Both the position numbers and the translations under genes were made by a program. From Persicaria tinctoria (taxonomy: Eukaryota > Streptophyta > Magnoliopsida > Caryophyllales > Polygonaceae), in the NCBI GenBank assembly GCA_037127255.1, contig JBANSL010000009.1:25198475-25262474 (forward strand): a stretch of 64,000 nt of DNA, in the 5' to 3' direction. The notes under the pieces are model-generated. The model did no database searches, was not told where the DNA came from, and saw nothing but the letters and a program-made list of their open reading frames with translations. Shown here in pieces: positions 43,570 through 55,440 of this stretch; within the stretch, counting starts at the first letter, position 1, and every line of letters begins with the position of its first letter.

Positions 43570-45720
43570 TTTTATTTTTTTGGATCTGTGTGAAATAAAT
43601 GAATGTTTGAATGTGATACATCAAAAGGATTCTTGAATGTGATAGTGATTGGATATGCAAATTTAGCTTTTGATCGAATTAGCTACTGATATCAATTCCT
43701 TTCATCTAAATGTGTTGTTGTTGATCGAATTAGCTACTGATATCAATTTCTTATAGATTGATCTAGTCTCCACCATTTTGTTTTGTCATTAGAAATTTCT
43801 CAATGCTCCTATTTGTCAATTTTATAATGAAATTTTCCTTTGTCAATGTCGATGAAATATTTCTATTAGTCAATGTGCTTTATGTCGAGGGATTCTGTGT
43901 GATCTTTAAGCCCACCATTTCTACCCACATCTCTTCATATACGTCAGAGAAAATTTGATGAGCGTCCTAGTTTTTGTAAAAATTGGTAGAATGTCCACTC
44001 TTATAATTTCGGAATTTTATTTTACAAAAATACCCTTGCTCTCACTTATGCCTTCCCTCTCTTTTCATCGTGGATCCAGGGAGAAGCTCTCCTCCCATGG
44101 CTTCCTTGATCTTCTGTATGGCTCCGGCGGCGGACACGGCGGCCGAGGCTTCTTGCAATCGAGGGCGGAGCATTTTGTCGAAGATCTAGGGCTTCAGATA
44201 TATAGGCTTCATGGTCTCTCTCTTCGTCGTTGAAGGTAATTTTTTATCCCTTCAAACATATGATCTTCGATGCAACTACTAAGGAAACTGATGCATTGTC
44301 TGATGGTTCAAATGCTTTGATTGAGATTGAATCCCTAGACATTAGGTAGGCTAATCTCATGCTGAATTCATCGTGTGACTTGTGAACTTCTAGTGCCCAC
44401 CAGGTGTTCGATGAAATGTCGGAAACAAATTATGTCTTATTTGTGCTATCGGTTGTGTAGGGCAACGTATGTTTCCGGACAATCTTGCCAAGTTGTGACT
44501 GGGGTAGACTTTGCGCGTATATCTTTTGTGCTGCAAGTATGGAGTTGATTCCATCAAGCATCCATAAGAGTTAGTTATTCTAATTTTTTCTTGATTGAAG
44601 GATTTTGAGGAATTCGGGTTTAGTTGATGGTTTGGAATTTGGATGTAGGATGACCAATTTAAGACTTTGCAATCTAGGTTTCTTTTAAAAAAAAAACAGT
44701 AGCATCGGCGTCAACAGCTTCAATGTCAGCAGCTTCGGTGTCGGTGTCAGCAACTTCGGTATTAGCAACACGGTGGACTTGTTAGGGCTTTGCCTCGAAG
44801 GTGTTTGCTTTTGCTAATCAAATATGAAACAATCTAGTCCACTCTTGGATGCACTTCTAATCAGTTTTGTTCGTTTAGGGTAGGTTATCGTTAGATGATA
44901 AAGTTTCGTGCGCTATGTTGCTATGCCATGCTACTTATGCTTGGGTTTGTTCAAGGTATGCATCCTTATGCTCCTTTATAATGTTCCATTTTTAGGTCAT
45001 TCTCCTTGGACACAAGTGCTTGGTAGTTGCTACTTGTATTTAGTGTGGTGACATGGTTTAGTGCCTATGCTGATATGATTTTCGTGATTGCAATTGGAAT
45101 GCTTATCAAAGGATTTTTTTGGCTATGGTGCGATGAAGTTGTGATGTGAAAATCCTATTTATAGACTGATCATTTCCTAACCTAGATGTCGAGATTCAAA
45201 GCTGCCTAGCAACTCTTCTTGTTGGTCTAGTGCCTGGGCATCCCTTTTGTTATGCGAATCTTCTGTATAGTGAGCATTTGCCAAGGTGGCGGAGGAATTT
45301 GGAATTTTATCCACTTGGGGAGAACCTTTTTTCCCCATTTTAAGATTCTCATCTTTTGTGCGAACCTTTTGATTCATGGAAACAGTTGAACAGTCTTTTG
45401 TATCCTCTTTATTTATTGATTCTTGTTTTCTATGTGCATAATTTGCATAAATGTGTAATTATAGTTAAACCTATTTTAGTTAATATCTAAAAAATTTCAT
45501 TCATGATTATGCCCCTAGATGATGAGGCTTGTCTTGAATCATGTGTGTTTTGTCATGTGGAAGTTCAATGAAATTTTTTTTAAGGCTGACCTCTTGTGTT
45601 TCTGTTTGTCTCAAGGTCCAGGAAGTTTGGTGTAGAGAAATATGATTTTGATTACACCTATTGCAAGTCTTTGTAGAGTTTATTTTGATTTTGATTTTGA
45701 TTTCAGCTAACTCTTGATGA
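43570..45720. other. No recognised gene
   Basis: AT-rich DNA with a partial repeat of the MITE at 42071 (43946-44010), a short GC-rich reading frame at 44080-44233 and tcagcagcttcggtg-type short repeats at 44700-44770. The minus-strand frame 45377-45177 (KMGKKGSPQVDKIPNSS) has no recognised relative. Confidence 0.4.
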
Positions 45721-45840
45721 AGAGTATGTCAGCAGAGCCACCTGAAGAATATGTCAGCAGAGCCACCTTGCAGTCGGTACATCTCAACTTCTGTTGTTCA
45801 TCTGGTTATGTACTTTTCTGTTCCTGCACACATCTTTCAT

Positions 45841-46134
45841 TGCAACTCTCCTTCTAGCCGCACTTCCCTTTCTTCCAGTTCCTTAACTAGGGTTCGTAGT
45901 CGTTCTAGCTCACTAGAATTTTTTGCCAATTCAGCTTCATAAGTTTTGTCCTTCTGATCAACTATAGATTTGGTCTCGGTAGTGAAGTTGCCTCCCGAAA
46001 ACGGCATATCAATTCCATCAGATAAAAGCTCCTCAAATTTAGGAATGAGCTCATCCTCGTCTGTCCGAGTAGCTGTTGACGCTTGCCTAGTGTGCTGACA
46101 TGGTCTTTTTCGATTTGAGTCTTTCTTCTTCTTT
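45841..46134 (-). pseudogene. CHUP1-like gene fragment
   Basis: Minus-strand frame with KKKDSNRKRP, DEDELIPKFEELLSDGIDMP and YEAELAKNSSELERLRTLVK followed by ELEEREVRLEGELQ and a stop. This is the start of the coiled coil of CHLOROPLAST UNUSUAL POSITIONING 1 and its relatives (family pattern DEELLPEFE, then ELERLRxLVKELEEREVKLEGEL), actin-binding proteins of the chloroplast outer envelope. The rest of the gene (Pro-rich and C-terminal domains) is absent. Fragment of one region only, opposite in strand to the KH fragment 260 bp away. Confidence 0.75.
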
Positions 46135-46391
46135 TTACTGATGTGAGTGTTTTATGCAGTTGCTTTGTATAGTAAGGATATCCTGATATTCGATCTGCTC
46201 ATGGTACATTATAGATGCCTGAAATCAATTAAATGTGAATAGGTCATAGCTAAACAACTATAAAGTTCCCTTTGTACTATAAATTTCTTGCTTTGAACTA
46301 GGATCTTTATAAGTACAGCCTATATTCCTTTTTCATCTTGGAAATCAACCATTTTCACGTAAAATTGGATTGTTATTACTGTTTGTTTTAG

Positions 46392-46506
46392 GAGAGAAAC
46401 CTCTGAATTTGTTCTTGTCAAGTAATAATCCAAAGGCTCTTGAGGATGCAAGGCTCTTGGCACAAAATCTTTTGGATACAATCAGCCGAGAATGTGGTAT
46501 TTCCAG
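46392..46506 (+). pseudogene. KH-domain protein exon (KHDC4/RIK type)
   Basis: A 115-bp exon with tttag before and gtaatt after, encoding EKPLNLFLSSNNPKALEDAR and LLAQNLLDTISRECGISR. This matches the end of the KH domain in plant KHDC4 or RIK-like proteins (LFLSSNNPKxLEDAxxLAxNLLDTIxxECG). No neighbouring exon is present. The sequence between the splice borders is uninterrupted, so it may have been taken over as genomic DNA with its introns. Confidence 0.75.
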
Positions 46507-47740
46507 GTAATTGGTCTAATCTATATGCCATTTTGATGAACTGAGAACAAACAAGATTTAAGAAGCATCATCTCATATAAAGAAAAAGTGCCCATTTTTT
46601 ATGACTGGTGAGCACATCCTCTAACAGAAAAAAGAGAAAAAGTGCCCATTTTTTAAACAGAAAGAAACATTGTGACTGGTGAGCACATCCTCTGACAGAA
46701 AAAAGAGAAATGAGCAGGATAAGAAGGTAAACAAGAGAAAAGAAGAGAGAAACAAGCTTCTTCGGATGGATTCATGTCAGTTATCGTCGATTCCTTCATT
46801 CTTCAGCGCATATTTTATGGTATGCTATCTCTCTCTCTCCCTTCTTGATTTCATACCTAGGTCAAAGTTTCCAGCTGGTCGCGTAGACGGGAACGAAAGA
46901 ATAAAACCAGGAAATTGGACAGTGACATTTAATTTTATCTAGAAATCGCTGGAATTTATAATTCTAGCAACATCAGGAGCAATTAAACAATTATTTGATG
47001 TTGACATCTAATAATTAGAATATTTGATGCTAACATCTAATTATTAGAATATTTGATGCTGACATCTAATAATAGATTGAGCATTCTGTCTGGCTAAAGT
47101 CCTTGCAACTCCAATTCTAGGGTGTAGAAATGTTCTCTTTATTTTTTTCTAAGAGGAGACTTGTTTCGTATTTTGTCTGGAGCATCTCATGTTTGTTTCA
47201 GACTCTGTTGTGTATAAATGCACTCTGTTGGGGATTGTTTCAGGCTCCTCTTTTTTGGTGCCATGCTTATGGTAATTTCAGCCATGCTAATGACAAATGA
47301 TTCCATTGGCTGGAAGCTGACACAATCAGAGTTATTTGTTGTTTTCAACTGCAGTGCTGAGAATGATCATATCCTAAGGAAACTAAAGCCAAGAGACATG
47401 GTCCTTGACTGTACTTGGTTCTCTTGATACAAGTCAATGTGAATATGTTGGATAGCATGATTTTTGTTGTCTTAGTTCGCAGGTGAGGGCTCGTCAATCT
47501 TCTCTTCTTAAAATGTAGGTGTCTTTTAGATTAGTCCCTTCTTTTTCACTCCTTAATTCTTAATATAAACTTTCTGACATTCTAGGTTTCATATTGGTAG
47601 ATGCAAGATTCTATGCTTTCTGTAATAGTTTGTTTGATTGATACTTGAGAACTTTTATCATTAAGATATACATTCTCTAACCCTTTTGCATTTTGTGTTA
47701 GATTGAAGATGAAGAGAGATAGCTTGAAGCTGCCATTCAA
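46507..47740. other. No recognised gene
   Basis: Contains a 60-bp duplication (aaaaagtgcccattttttat / gtgactggtgagcacatcct at 46585-46625 and 46637-46690) and a threefold tttgatgctgacatctaat repeat at 46994-47070. Two short frames (46679-46942, 47218-47427) have no recognised family. Confidence 0.45.
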
Positions 47741-47744
47741 GTAC

Positions 47745-47868
47745 GCAAAAGAGATGTGACCATGGAGCCTCATTTTCATCCTGATGTATCTCTTGATGTT
47801 GTTGATGTCCAAATGCAGGAGCTGAATTTCAGGTTTGGTGAGTCTACTATGAAACTCTTTAACACTTA
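47745..47868 (+). pseudogene. hAT transposase fragment
   Basis: A frame with VTMEPHFHPDVSLDVVDVQM and QELNFRFGESTMKLF, parallel to HYYHFDVFNVIIDVQMMELN in the hAT at 5385-5450. Only this segment, just upstream of the dimerisation region, remains. Confidence 0.7.
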
Positions 47869-48505
47869 ATAGTGCTTAATTTGGTTCCTAAAAATGGATA
47901 CAGTTCATTCAATATTAATATTTTATATGTTTGCTAGCTGAGAAGGCCATCAAAAGAACTTAGATGCTATGGAAAGTCATGGCAGACAATTCAATAAGTA
48001 TGTACCAAGTCTGACCTCATACTATGATGAATATTGTTTAATTTTTGTTAAATTCCAATACCATATACCCTTCTTCGATGAAGCTAGATGATCATGCTTT
48101 TAAATTTGGGTTTTGCCAAGTGTGAGAAGATCTCTAAAATTATTCATCAAGAGTGACCTGTTGATTCTATTCATAGTTGGACTGGCTGGCTAGCTTCATA
48201 TCTGCAGTGCTTAGGAGTTGTTGTTCATAGAAAGGATTTTTGTTTGATGGACTGATTCAATAGGGATGTAAAAGGACGACTGGCATATGTTTGCAAGTTC
48301 AACAACTTAGGAGCTATATACAAGTAATTAAACCATGAGGGGTAACAAGATTACATTCAATTTTCGATCAATCGAAATCTTTCCCAATCTTTATTTATTT
48401 ATCTATAAATTCTGGTATCCTTTGTCTTACTTGGAAATATTTGATTTTGAAGAAGGCTGTTAATTAACATAATCTCCAGATCATTTTCATATGTGGCTCT
48501 TGTAG

Positions 48506-48780
48506 ATTATTTATAAGCCAATGGACTTTACTGCCATCAAGAAGCCGGATGGTTTTGCCTATAAACTTGCCCAGGAATTAAGTACATTATGGCCAAAAAC
48601 TGGCTGCAGCTTCTGCGCAATGTTATTGGAGTGGTAAAATCATTCCCCATATGCCTTTCTTAATACATTGATTGATCTTGCTGAGTTTCAAAACAACGCC
48701 TTTGCGATTCCAGGAAAGAGACTGAAAGAGCAGGAGGTTGAGGTTAGATTAAGATCAAAGACAGTGTGAGCAAATACATT
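48506..48780 (+). pseudogene. GTE-type bromodomain gene fragment
   Basis: After ttgtag, IIYKPMDFTAIKK resembles the bromodomain segment IIxKPMDFxTIKN of plant GTE proteins. Further on, in another frame, MAKNWLQLL resembles the following MAK...WLQLLPKV. Deletions between the two parts and frame changes show decay. Assignment rests on short motifs, so it is tentative. Confidence 0.45.
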
Positions 48781-48984
48781 GCTCAATTTCAAGAGTAAGG
48801 GCACATGGTGATGATACCATTGCTTCGTTTCCTTCTCTTCTCTTTTCTACATTAATAATGGGATGGTTTTGTTGTTGGTACTGTATCTTGATACTTCTCG
48901 TTCTCTATTGCTAATGGGAGGTGTCTTCCTTTGATAGCTTTGGTTTGATGCTTGATATTCACATTATCTTTTTGTTCACTTCAG

Positions 48985-49053
48985 ATGAATAGGGAGAAGA
49001 TCATGAAGATGGCTGGTACTGTGCGCACTGGTGGAAAGGGTAGCTTGAGAAGG
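48985..49053 (+). pseudogene. BTF3 (NAC beta) N-terminal exon fragment
   Basis: Directly after cttcag, MNREKIMKMAGTVRTGGKG followed by SLRR is the conserved N-terminus of plant BTF3, the beta subunit of the nascent polypeptide-associated complex. Homology stops inside the exon after SLRR, where the family has KKKAVHK; the frame then runs on into unrelated DNA. The 200 bp before it look like the 5' UTR intron that precedes the ATG in many plant BTF3 genes. Confidence 0.8.
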
Positions 49054-49384
49054 TTGGAAAATGAGTTTAGATTGATACTTGGTCGGATGGAAATAGTGCT
49101 TTAGTTTGAACATGTTTCACTTCTAAATTAGATTCTTAATCCGTTATGTTTGAATATTTAACTTATACTAGTCTTTCAACCTACAGAATATTCATTGCAT
49201 CTATATCCTATAGACTTTCCATTGAGGATCTCGATGTTGTTCCTTGTCTTTCACGGGCCAAGTTGATTTGGCATTGTTCTATGATTAGAAAATTTAATTT
49301 ATGCATATTTTAAACTTATATTTGCATATCATCAATTTATAATTGCATATCATACTTTCACGGGCCAACTTATTTTTATTTACT

Positions 49385-49814
49385 AAAAATTAAAATCTAA
49401 GTATTAGATATCAATAATCTTATATATGTACACCGTGAATTAATTTATGCATATTTTAATCTTATATTTGCATATCATCAATTTATAATTGCATATCATA
49501 CTTTTACTTTTGCACAACATCAATTTATATTTGCATATTATAATCATACATTTGCACAACATCAATTTGTATTTTCCCAACTTATTTTTATTAATTAAAA
49601 ATTAAAATCTAAGTATTAGATATCAATAATCTTATATTTGCACAATGTGAATTAATTTATGCATATTTTAATCTTATATTTGCATATCATCAATTTATAT
49701 TTGCATATCATACTTTTACAATTTGCACAACATCAATTTATAAGATGCAAGAAATACTGATGAAAGATGAAAGAAAATACCGATGAGACAACAAAATATA
49801 AAAATGGTTCAAAT
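49385..49814 (+). repeat. Long direct repeat, left copy
   Basis: About 430 bp, repeated at 52158-52825 with small differences (aaatctaagtattagatatc, tatgcatattttaatcttat and the ending caacaaaatataaaaat). This copy lacks the MITE found in the right copy. Confidence 0.8.
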
Positions 49815-49885
49815 TAAAATATAAAAGTATTCTCATAGGGTTATATTGTTTATCTGAATGTTATGTTATAATATAATTAAAAGTC

Positions 49886-49952
49886 TTTTAGCTCAATGGT
49901 AGAGCGATGTGCTTATGCGCAAATACGTGGGTTCGAATCACGCATAGGCTAA
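49886..49952 (+). repeat. tRNA-like sequence (A and B box), no acceptor stem
   Basis: ttagctcaatggtagagc is an A-box/D-arm and gtgggttcgaatcacg a B-box/T-arm. The acceptor stem does not pair and the anticodon arm is poor. Same family as 26648-26583 and 25626-25695. More likely a SINE-like or repeat-terminal relic than a tRNA gene. Confidence 0.55.
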
Positions 49953-49992
49953 AGTTTATAATAATTCTAGTAATTTACAAAATTTTCGAATA

Positions 49993-51160
49993 AATGTTGA
50001 CATTTAGCTTAAATGTTGACATTTAGATTAAATGTTGACATTTAGCCATTGATGTGCAAAAGCTTTATCTTTTACCATTTCTTTTATTAGAGGATTGTAG
50101 AAGTTTGAGCTTATCATCTCATGTAATATGATATCAATTTTGAGAATTATCTTATTTGTAAACTTTATCTTTTATTAAATGTTGACATTTAGCCTAAATG
50201 TTGACATTTAGCCGTTGATGTGCAAAAACTTTATCTTTTACCATTTCTTTTATTAGAGGATTGTAGAAGTTTAAGCATCTCATCTCATGTAATATGATAT
50301 CAATTTTGAGAATGATTTTATTTGTTAACTTTATCTTTTATTAAATGTTGATATTTAGCTTAAATGTTGACATTTAGCTTAAATGTTGACATTTAGCCGT
50401 TGATGTGCAAAAGCTTTATCTTTTACCATTTGTTTTATTAGAGGATTGTAGAAGTTTGAGCTTATCATCTCATGTAATATGATATCAATTTTGAGAATGA
50501 TCTTATTTGTAAACTTTATCTTTTATTAAATGTTGACATTTAGCCGTTGATGTGCAAAAGCTTAATCTTTTACTATTTCTTTTATTAGAGGATTGTAGAA
50601 GTTTGAGCTTCTCATCTCATGTAATATGATATCAATTTTGAAAATGATCTTATTTGTAAACTTTATCTTTTATTAAATGTTGACATTTAGCTTAAATTTT
50701 GACATTTAGCCGTTGATGTGCAAAAGTTTTATCTTTTACCATTTCTTTTATTAGAGGATTGTAGAAGTTTGAGCTTATTATCTCATGTAATATGATATCA
50801 ATTTTGAGAATGATCTTATTTTTAAACTTTATCTTTTATTAAATGTTGACATTTAGCTTAAATGTTGACATTTAGCCTAAATGTTGACATTTAGCCGTTG
50901 ATGTGCAAAACCTTTATCTTTTACCATTTCTTTTATTAAATGTTGACATTTATCTTAAATTTTCACATTTAGCCGTTGATGTGCAAAATCTTTATCTTTT
51001 ATCATTTCTTTTATTAAATGTTGACATTTAGCTTAAATGTTGACATTTAGCCGTTGATGTTCAAAATATTTATCTTTTACCATTTGTTTTATTAAATGTT
51101 GACATTTAGCTTAAATGTTGAAACTTAGCTTAAATATTGACATTTAGCTTTTTCGTAATA
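49993..51160 (+). repeat. Tandem repeat, about 145-185 bp unit, with tgttgacattta core
   Basis: The marker gttgatgtgcaaaa (with variants) occurs at about 50048, 50214, 50399, 50545, 50711, 50896, 50973 and 51051. Each full unit also has ggattgtagaagtt, catgtaatatgatatcaatt and one to three copies of aaatgttgacatttagc. The last units are shortened. Two more units lie at 51862 and 52029. Confidence 0.85.
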
Positions 51161-52157
51161 TTCTTGTTTGATAAGTCATTTTTTTTTAGATTTACACTTG
51201 CATAGCTCTTTACTAGACTTATTGCTGGGAGGAATATAATTTTTCACATTATTTGCTTAAAATTAAGAGGGAATAACAATCTTCCTGACATCCGGTGTCA
51301 GCAGTTTCAATTTGCATAACAGATTGTTATATGTGCATATCATAAAGTTATATTTGCATAACAGTAACTTATATTTGCACAACATAAACTTCTTATTTTT
51401 CAACTTTTTTTTTAAATTCAGATTGCTTGTTTTTTAATTGGATTTACGACTCCAGGTTGATTTGCGACTCTCATCCATGTTCTCATCTATTGTCTCTCCT
51501 TTGTTTATCTATTTATGCCAATTTTAATCCTAATGTCAAACTTCTTGATTGTATTTTTTAACCGCAGGTTCCTCTTCTTCTTATTCTTTTTTGTTGTGTA
51601 AGACTTATTGCTGGAGGAATGTGATTTTTTCTGGTGCTTAATCTTTTTTTTTCGATGCCTTTACTGTTGTTGCAAATATCTAGCAGTAGTTTCTGGAAGT
51701 GCTGACATCTTTTGGAAATGTTGACATCTTATGGAAATGCAAAATGTGTGTCTTGAAACTTAGCTTGTAAATGCTGACAACTTTTGGAAACTTTAGAAAT
51801 TCATTAAATGTTGACATTTAGCTTAAATGTTGACATTTTAGCTTAAATGTCGATATTTAGTCGTTGATGGACAAAAGTTTTATCTTTTACCATTTCTTTT
51901 ATTAGATGATTATAGAAGTTTGATATTCTCATCTCATTTAATATGATATCAATTTTGGGAATTATTTTATTTGTAAACTTTATCATGTATTAAAATGTTG
52001 ACATTTAGCTTAAATGTTGACATTTAGCCGTTGATGTGCAAAAGCTTTATCTTTTACCATTTCTTTTATTATATGATTATAGAAGTTTGATATTCTCATC
52101 TTATGTAATATGATATCAATTTTGGGAATGATCTTATTTGTAAACTTTATGCATATT

Positions 52158-52825
52158 TTAAAATCTAAGTATTAGATATCAATAATCTTATACTCCATCT
52201 GTTCGGCAAAACTTGTCATTTTAGGGTGTTATTTTTGTTCAAAAAAACTTCTCATTGTAGGTATTTTGTCATTCGCTTTACAAAAATGCCCTTGATATGA
52301 TTGATGGTTTGTTAGTTGTAGTTCTAGATAAAGTAAAAAAGAAGGGTAATAATTGAGGGTAAATTAGTACATTTGTTAATTGTCTTAAAACTTGTAAAAG
52401 AAGCTAAAATGACAAGTTTTGCCGAACGGATGGAGTATATGTACAACATGAATTAATTTATGCATATTTTAATCTTATATTTGCATATCATCAATTTATA
52501 ATTGCATATCATACTTTTACATTTGCACAACATCAATTTATATTTGCATATTATAATCATACATTTGCACACCATCAATTGTATTTTCCCAACTTATTTT
52601 TATTTATTAAAAATTAAAATCTAAGGATTAGATATCAATAACCTTGTATTTGCACAACATGAATTAATTTATGCATATTTTGATCTTATATTTGCATATC
52701 ATCAATTTATATTTGCATATCATACTTTTACAATTTGCACAACATCAATTTATAGGATGAAAGAAATACTGATGTAAGATGAAAGAAAATACTGATAAGA
52801 CAACAAAATATAAAAATTGTTCAAA
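52158..52825 (+). repeat. Long direct repeat, right copy (with MITE inside)
   Basis: Second copy of 49385-49814. A 243-bp MITE (52193-52435) interrupts it; apart from that the two copies are collinear. Confidence 0.8.
52193..52435. mobile_element. Stowaway-type MITE, 243 bp, with empty site in the window
   Basis: Inverted ends CTCCATCTGTTCGGCAAAAC and CTCCATCCGTTCGGCAAAAC, target duplication TA (52191-52192, 52436-52437). The corresponding unoccupied site is at 49416-49431 (aatcttatatatgtac), which matches the flanks once the MITE and one TA are removed. Confidence 0.9.
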
Positions 52826-52951
52826 CTAAAATTGCACATTTAAGTTCTAAAATTGCACATTCAAACTAAAATTGCACCCTTTTTTTTTCCGCGGCAGCAT
52901 TTTTTGAAATTTTATATTTGTGTGCAAATATAAGTTTACGTTGTGTAAATA

Positions 52952-53185
52952 CTCCATCCGATCGGAAATATTTGATGTTTTGACTTTTTGCACGTACTTT
53001 AAGGAGCTAAAAACTATATAAAATATTAATCTTTTAATAATTTTTTTTTACAATTTAGTACTTATTACTAATAAATATTAAACTATGAAAAAAATTAATT
53101 AAAATAAATAAGATTTTATATAGTTTTTAGCTCCTAAAATTACGTGCACAAAAGTCAAACATCAAATATTTCCGATCGGAGGGAG
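52952..53185. mobile_element. Stowaway-type MITE, 234 bp
   Basis: Ends CTCCATCCGATCGGAAATAT and (reverse complement) CTCCCTCCGATCGGAAATAT, flanked by TA on both sides. Internal arms gatgttttgactttttgcac and its inverse near 53140-53165. Confidence 0.85.
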
Positions 53186-53271
53186 TATAATATTGTGTTG
53201 TGCAAATATAAATTTATAAAATTGCACTTTTTCAAGTTAAAATTGCACATTCAAATTGAAATCTAATTTGG

Positions 53272-53318
53272 CTCTGGATCGAGCTCGTTACTGCCTCTCT
53301 GGATCGAGCTCGTTACTG
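53272..53318 (+). repeat. 25-bp direct repeat
   Basis: ctctggatcgagctcgttac followed by tg occurs twice, separated by cct (53272-53293 and 53297-53318). Confidence 0.8.
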
Positions 53319-53954
53319 TAGAATTCATTGCTACTTATGAACCCTCCTTGCTTACAGCTCATATTGTTGTTCTCTGGGCATGTAAACACCTTCAGCGCCT
53401 TCAACAAAACCCCGAAAAAATCACAGTGCCAGATATATATTCAATAGATGGTTATAATTAATTTTCAGTAAAAAAGTAATAATTAATTTTAGTGAAATTC
53501 CACTCAATTCTTACAATAAGTACTAGTACTAAATAACTTTGCACTGTTAAATTTCTATTGTTCTGGCCTTGGAATAAAGAAGCAGGATCAATTTTGTCCC
53601 AAACAAAGCACCCACGGGAAGCAGGATCTATTGTCTTTTTAACCTGCTTTCAATTTCTAGCACAATGAACACTCCACAAACTACAACGGAAATCAAACAC
53701 ACAACAAGCGTATCCTCATTGCCGAAAGTCCGAAACGTCTCCTCCCTGGACACACCGCCCTAAATACTGCACTGAACCAGAGCTCAAACACTACTGGTGA
53801 CTTTGCAGCAGGGGTTACCATGTGCTCTAAATAGAACAGCGAATGTGATGTTTGGATAGCCAACGGAAACACAGCCTCTTCCATGGCGCTACTGGGGCAG
53901 ATTCAATCCCTATAAAGCAAATTGCTCTGGTTGTGCCTGGTGGATCAGAACATT

Positions 53955-54637
53955 CTATCCTCTGGAGATCAAATGTGGACTAGTTCAATTCAAGAAACAC
54001 TGAATGCCAAGAAACACGGAGATGCTGCCTTCCGTGTAAAGGATTTCGCCACAGCTATCAAGTGTTATACACAGGTAAATCCATCACCTTATGCTTCAAT
54101 AATGCTGCAAAAATAGTTGACTGATGCCTGAATCTTCACAAGTAACATTGGTCAAATAATCTGTTAAAGTGGTTGTTTGGAGCTGTTTATGAATGCACAT
54201 CTATTGTGTTTTTTATTAACTATGTTTGTCTAGCGTTGCATTAATCCGATACTATTTTAGAAGTTCTGGATACTCTACTGTGTAGTAGCTTATAAGCTAT
54301 AGCTAGTTGATTTCATTAGCTATTATTTAGCTTATATACTATCTTCTTTGGATTTTCGTGAATATACGGCATGGATGCATGTTTTGTTTACACAATGATT
54401 AATACCTAATAGCTTATTAGTTATCTTTTAAGCTAATTTTCATGAGCTAAGGTTTTATTTTTGTTGGATTTTCATAAGAAAGTAATTGCCTTGTCATGCT
54501 AAACACACCCTAAGGTGACCTTCATTGACTATTCACAAATGCAGTTCATTGATGGCGGGTCGATGGTTTCTCCAACCGTATTTGCAAGGCGTTGTTTGTC
54601 GTACTTGATGAGCAACATGTCCCAAGAAGCCCTTTAA
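53955..54637 (+). pseudogene. BSK (brassinosteroid-signalling kinase) TPR-region fragment
   Basis: Exon 1 up to 54074 encodes [20 protein letters not shown] and [14 protein letters not shown]; a GT-AG intron (54075-54544) is followed by [30 protein letters not shown] and a stop at 54635-54637. This is the first TPR repeat of BSK receptor-like cytoplasmic kinases (family: MWTDQMQETLNSKKKGDVAF, FIDVGTMVSPTVYARRSLCY). The kinase domain and later TPRs are missing. Splice sites are intact and in phase, so the loss of neighbours, not the exons themselves, makes it a pseudogene. The intron contains a MITE-like agctta-rich segment (54170-54515). Confidence 0.8.
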
Positions 54638-55084
54638 CAGATTATTTGACCAATGTTACTTGGAGAAGATTTGACATAATAAAAATGACAAGAAAAACAA
54701 GCACTTTTTCCCCAATTTCCTTTATCGGAAATGCAGCTGCAAAAATAGTGTAACAATACAATTGATCAATCAAAAAGCCCTTTTTTCCTTGAATTGCTTC
54801 AAGTACACATGTCACTAGCGGGTTTGTGGTTTCATGCTATACCTCGATAAGTGCTCGACCTTCAGAGAAATTATCGAATTGGATAGGTAGGGTTCTCAGG
54901 TTGCCTTGGTTCACATTTTAAGAGGGGTGATAGCTAGGAAATAAGTTTATGGTTCTTTCTAGATTATTTTTTAAATAAAAATGATCTAATTTCAGGTTTT
55001 AAACCAGTTTAAAAGTAAAGAAATTAACTTGTAACAGAAAAAATAAAAGGCAAAGAAATTAACAAACTGAAAAAGTGGACTCAC

Positions 55085-55440
55085 AGGCATGAACTTCTGG
55101 AGTTGCAGCTGCTGTGGCATCCACAATAATGCCAACAGAAGGGTAATCCAGGGCTACAGCATCGAAAACTGTCTGTCTGATGCAGTTTGGAGTTTGTACA
55201 CCTAGATAGACAACACATTTTTACTCATGTATTGAATCTTCTATTGCAAAATTAATAGAATAGAACCAAAACAATTAAAAACAAAACATAATCAACAAAA
55301 AACATGAGCATAGGAGATCAATTCATAAGCTTTCTTACCAACAACAACTAAGCTATCGATTCCAGAAGTCCGAAGAAATGAGTGACGGTGTGTGGCAAAG
55401 AAGGCACTAAAACGTGACTTGACCAATTTACTTTTTTACG
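55085..55440 (-). pseudogene. Isochorismatase/nicotinamidase-like hydrolase, two exons
   Basis: Minus strand. Exon about 55440-55339: SKLVKSRFSAFFATHRHSFL and RTSGIDSLVVV, donor gtaag. Exon 55201-55085: GVQTPNCIRQTVFDAVALDY and PSVGIIVDATAAATPEVHA, donor gtgagt. The phase across the intron is consistent (Gly codon split). This matches the middle of plant isochorismatase-family hydrolases annotated as inactive nicotinamidase; the usual catalytic Cys position is NCI in the second exon. First and last exons are not seen nearby, so it is a fragment. Confidence 0.75.

Larger units (their letters stand above)
49190..53260. repeat. AT-rich repeat block (satellite-like, direct repeats, MITEs)
   Basis: No gene. 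The layout is: direct repeat (49385-49814), tRNA-like sequence (49886-49952), satellite-like tandem block (49993-51160), mixed AT-rich spacer (51160-51800), further satellite units (51810-52150), the second direct repeat (52158-52825, split by a MITE) and a second MITE (52952-53185). Throughout, tgcatat and tgcacaacat words recur, like the gtgca arrays at 25.7-26.5 kb. Confidence 0.7.

Noticed and set aside
49886..49952. A tRNA gene
   Set aside because: A and B boxes are present but the acceptor stem does not pair and no clean anticodon arm forms; copies are shared with repeat ends.
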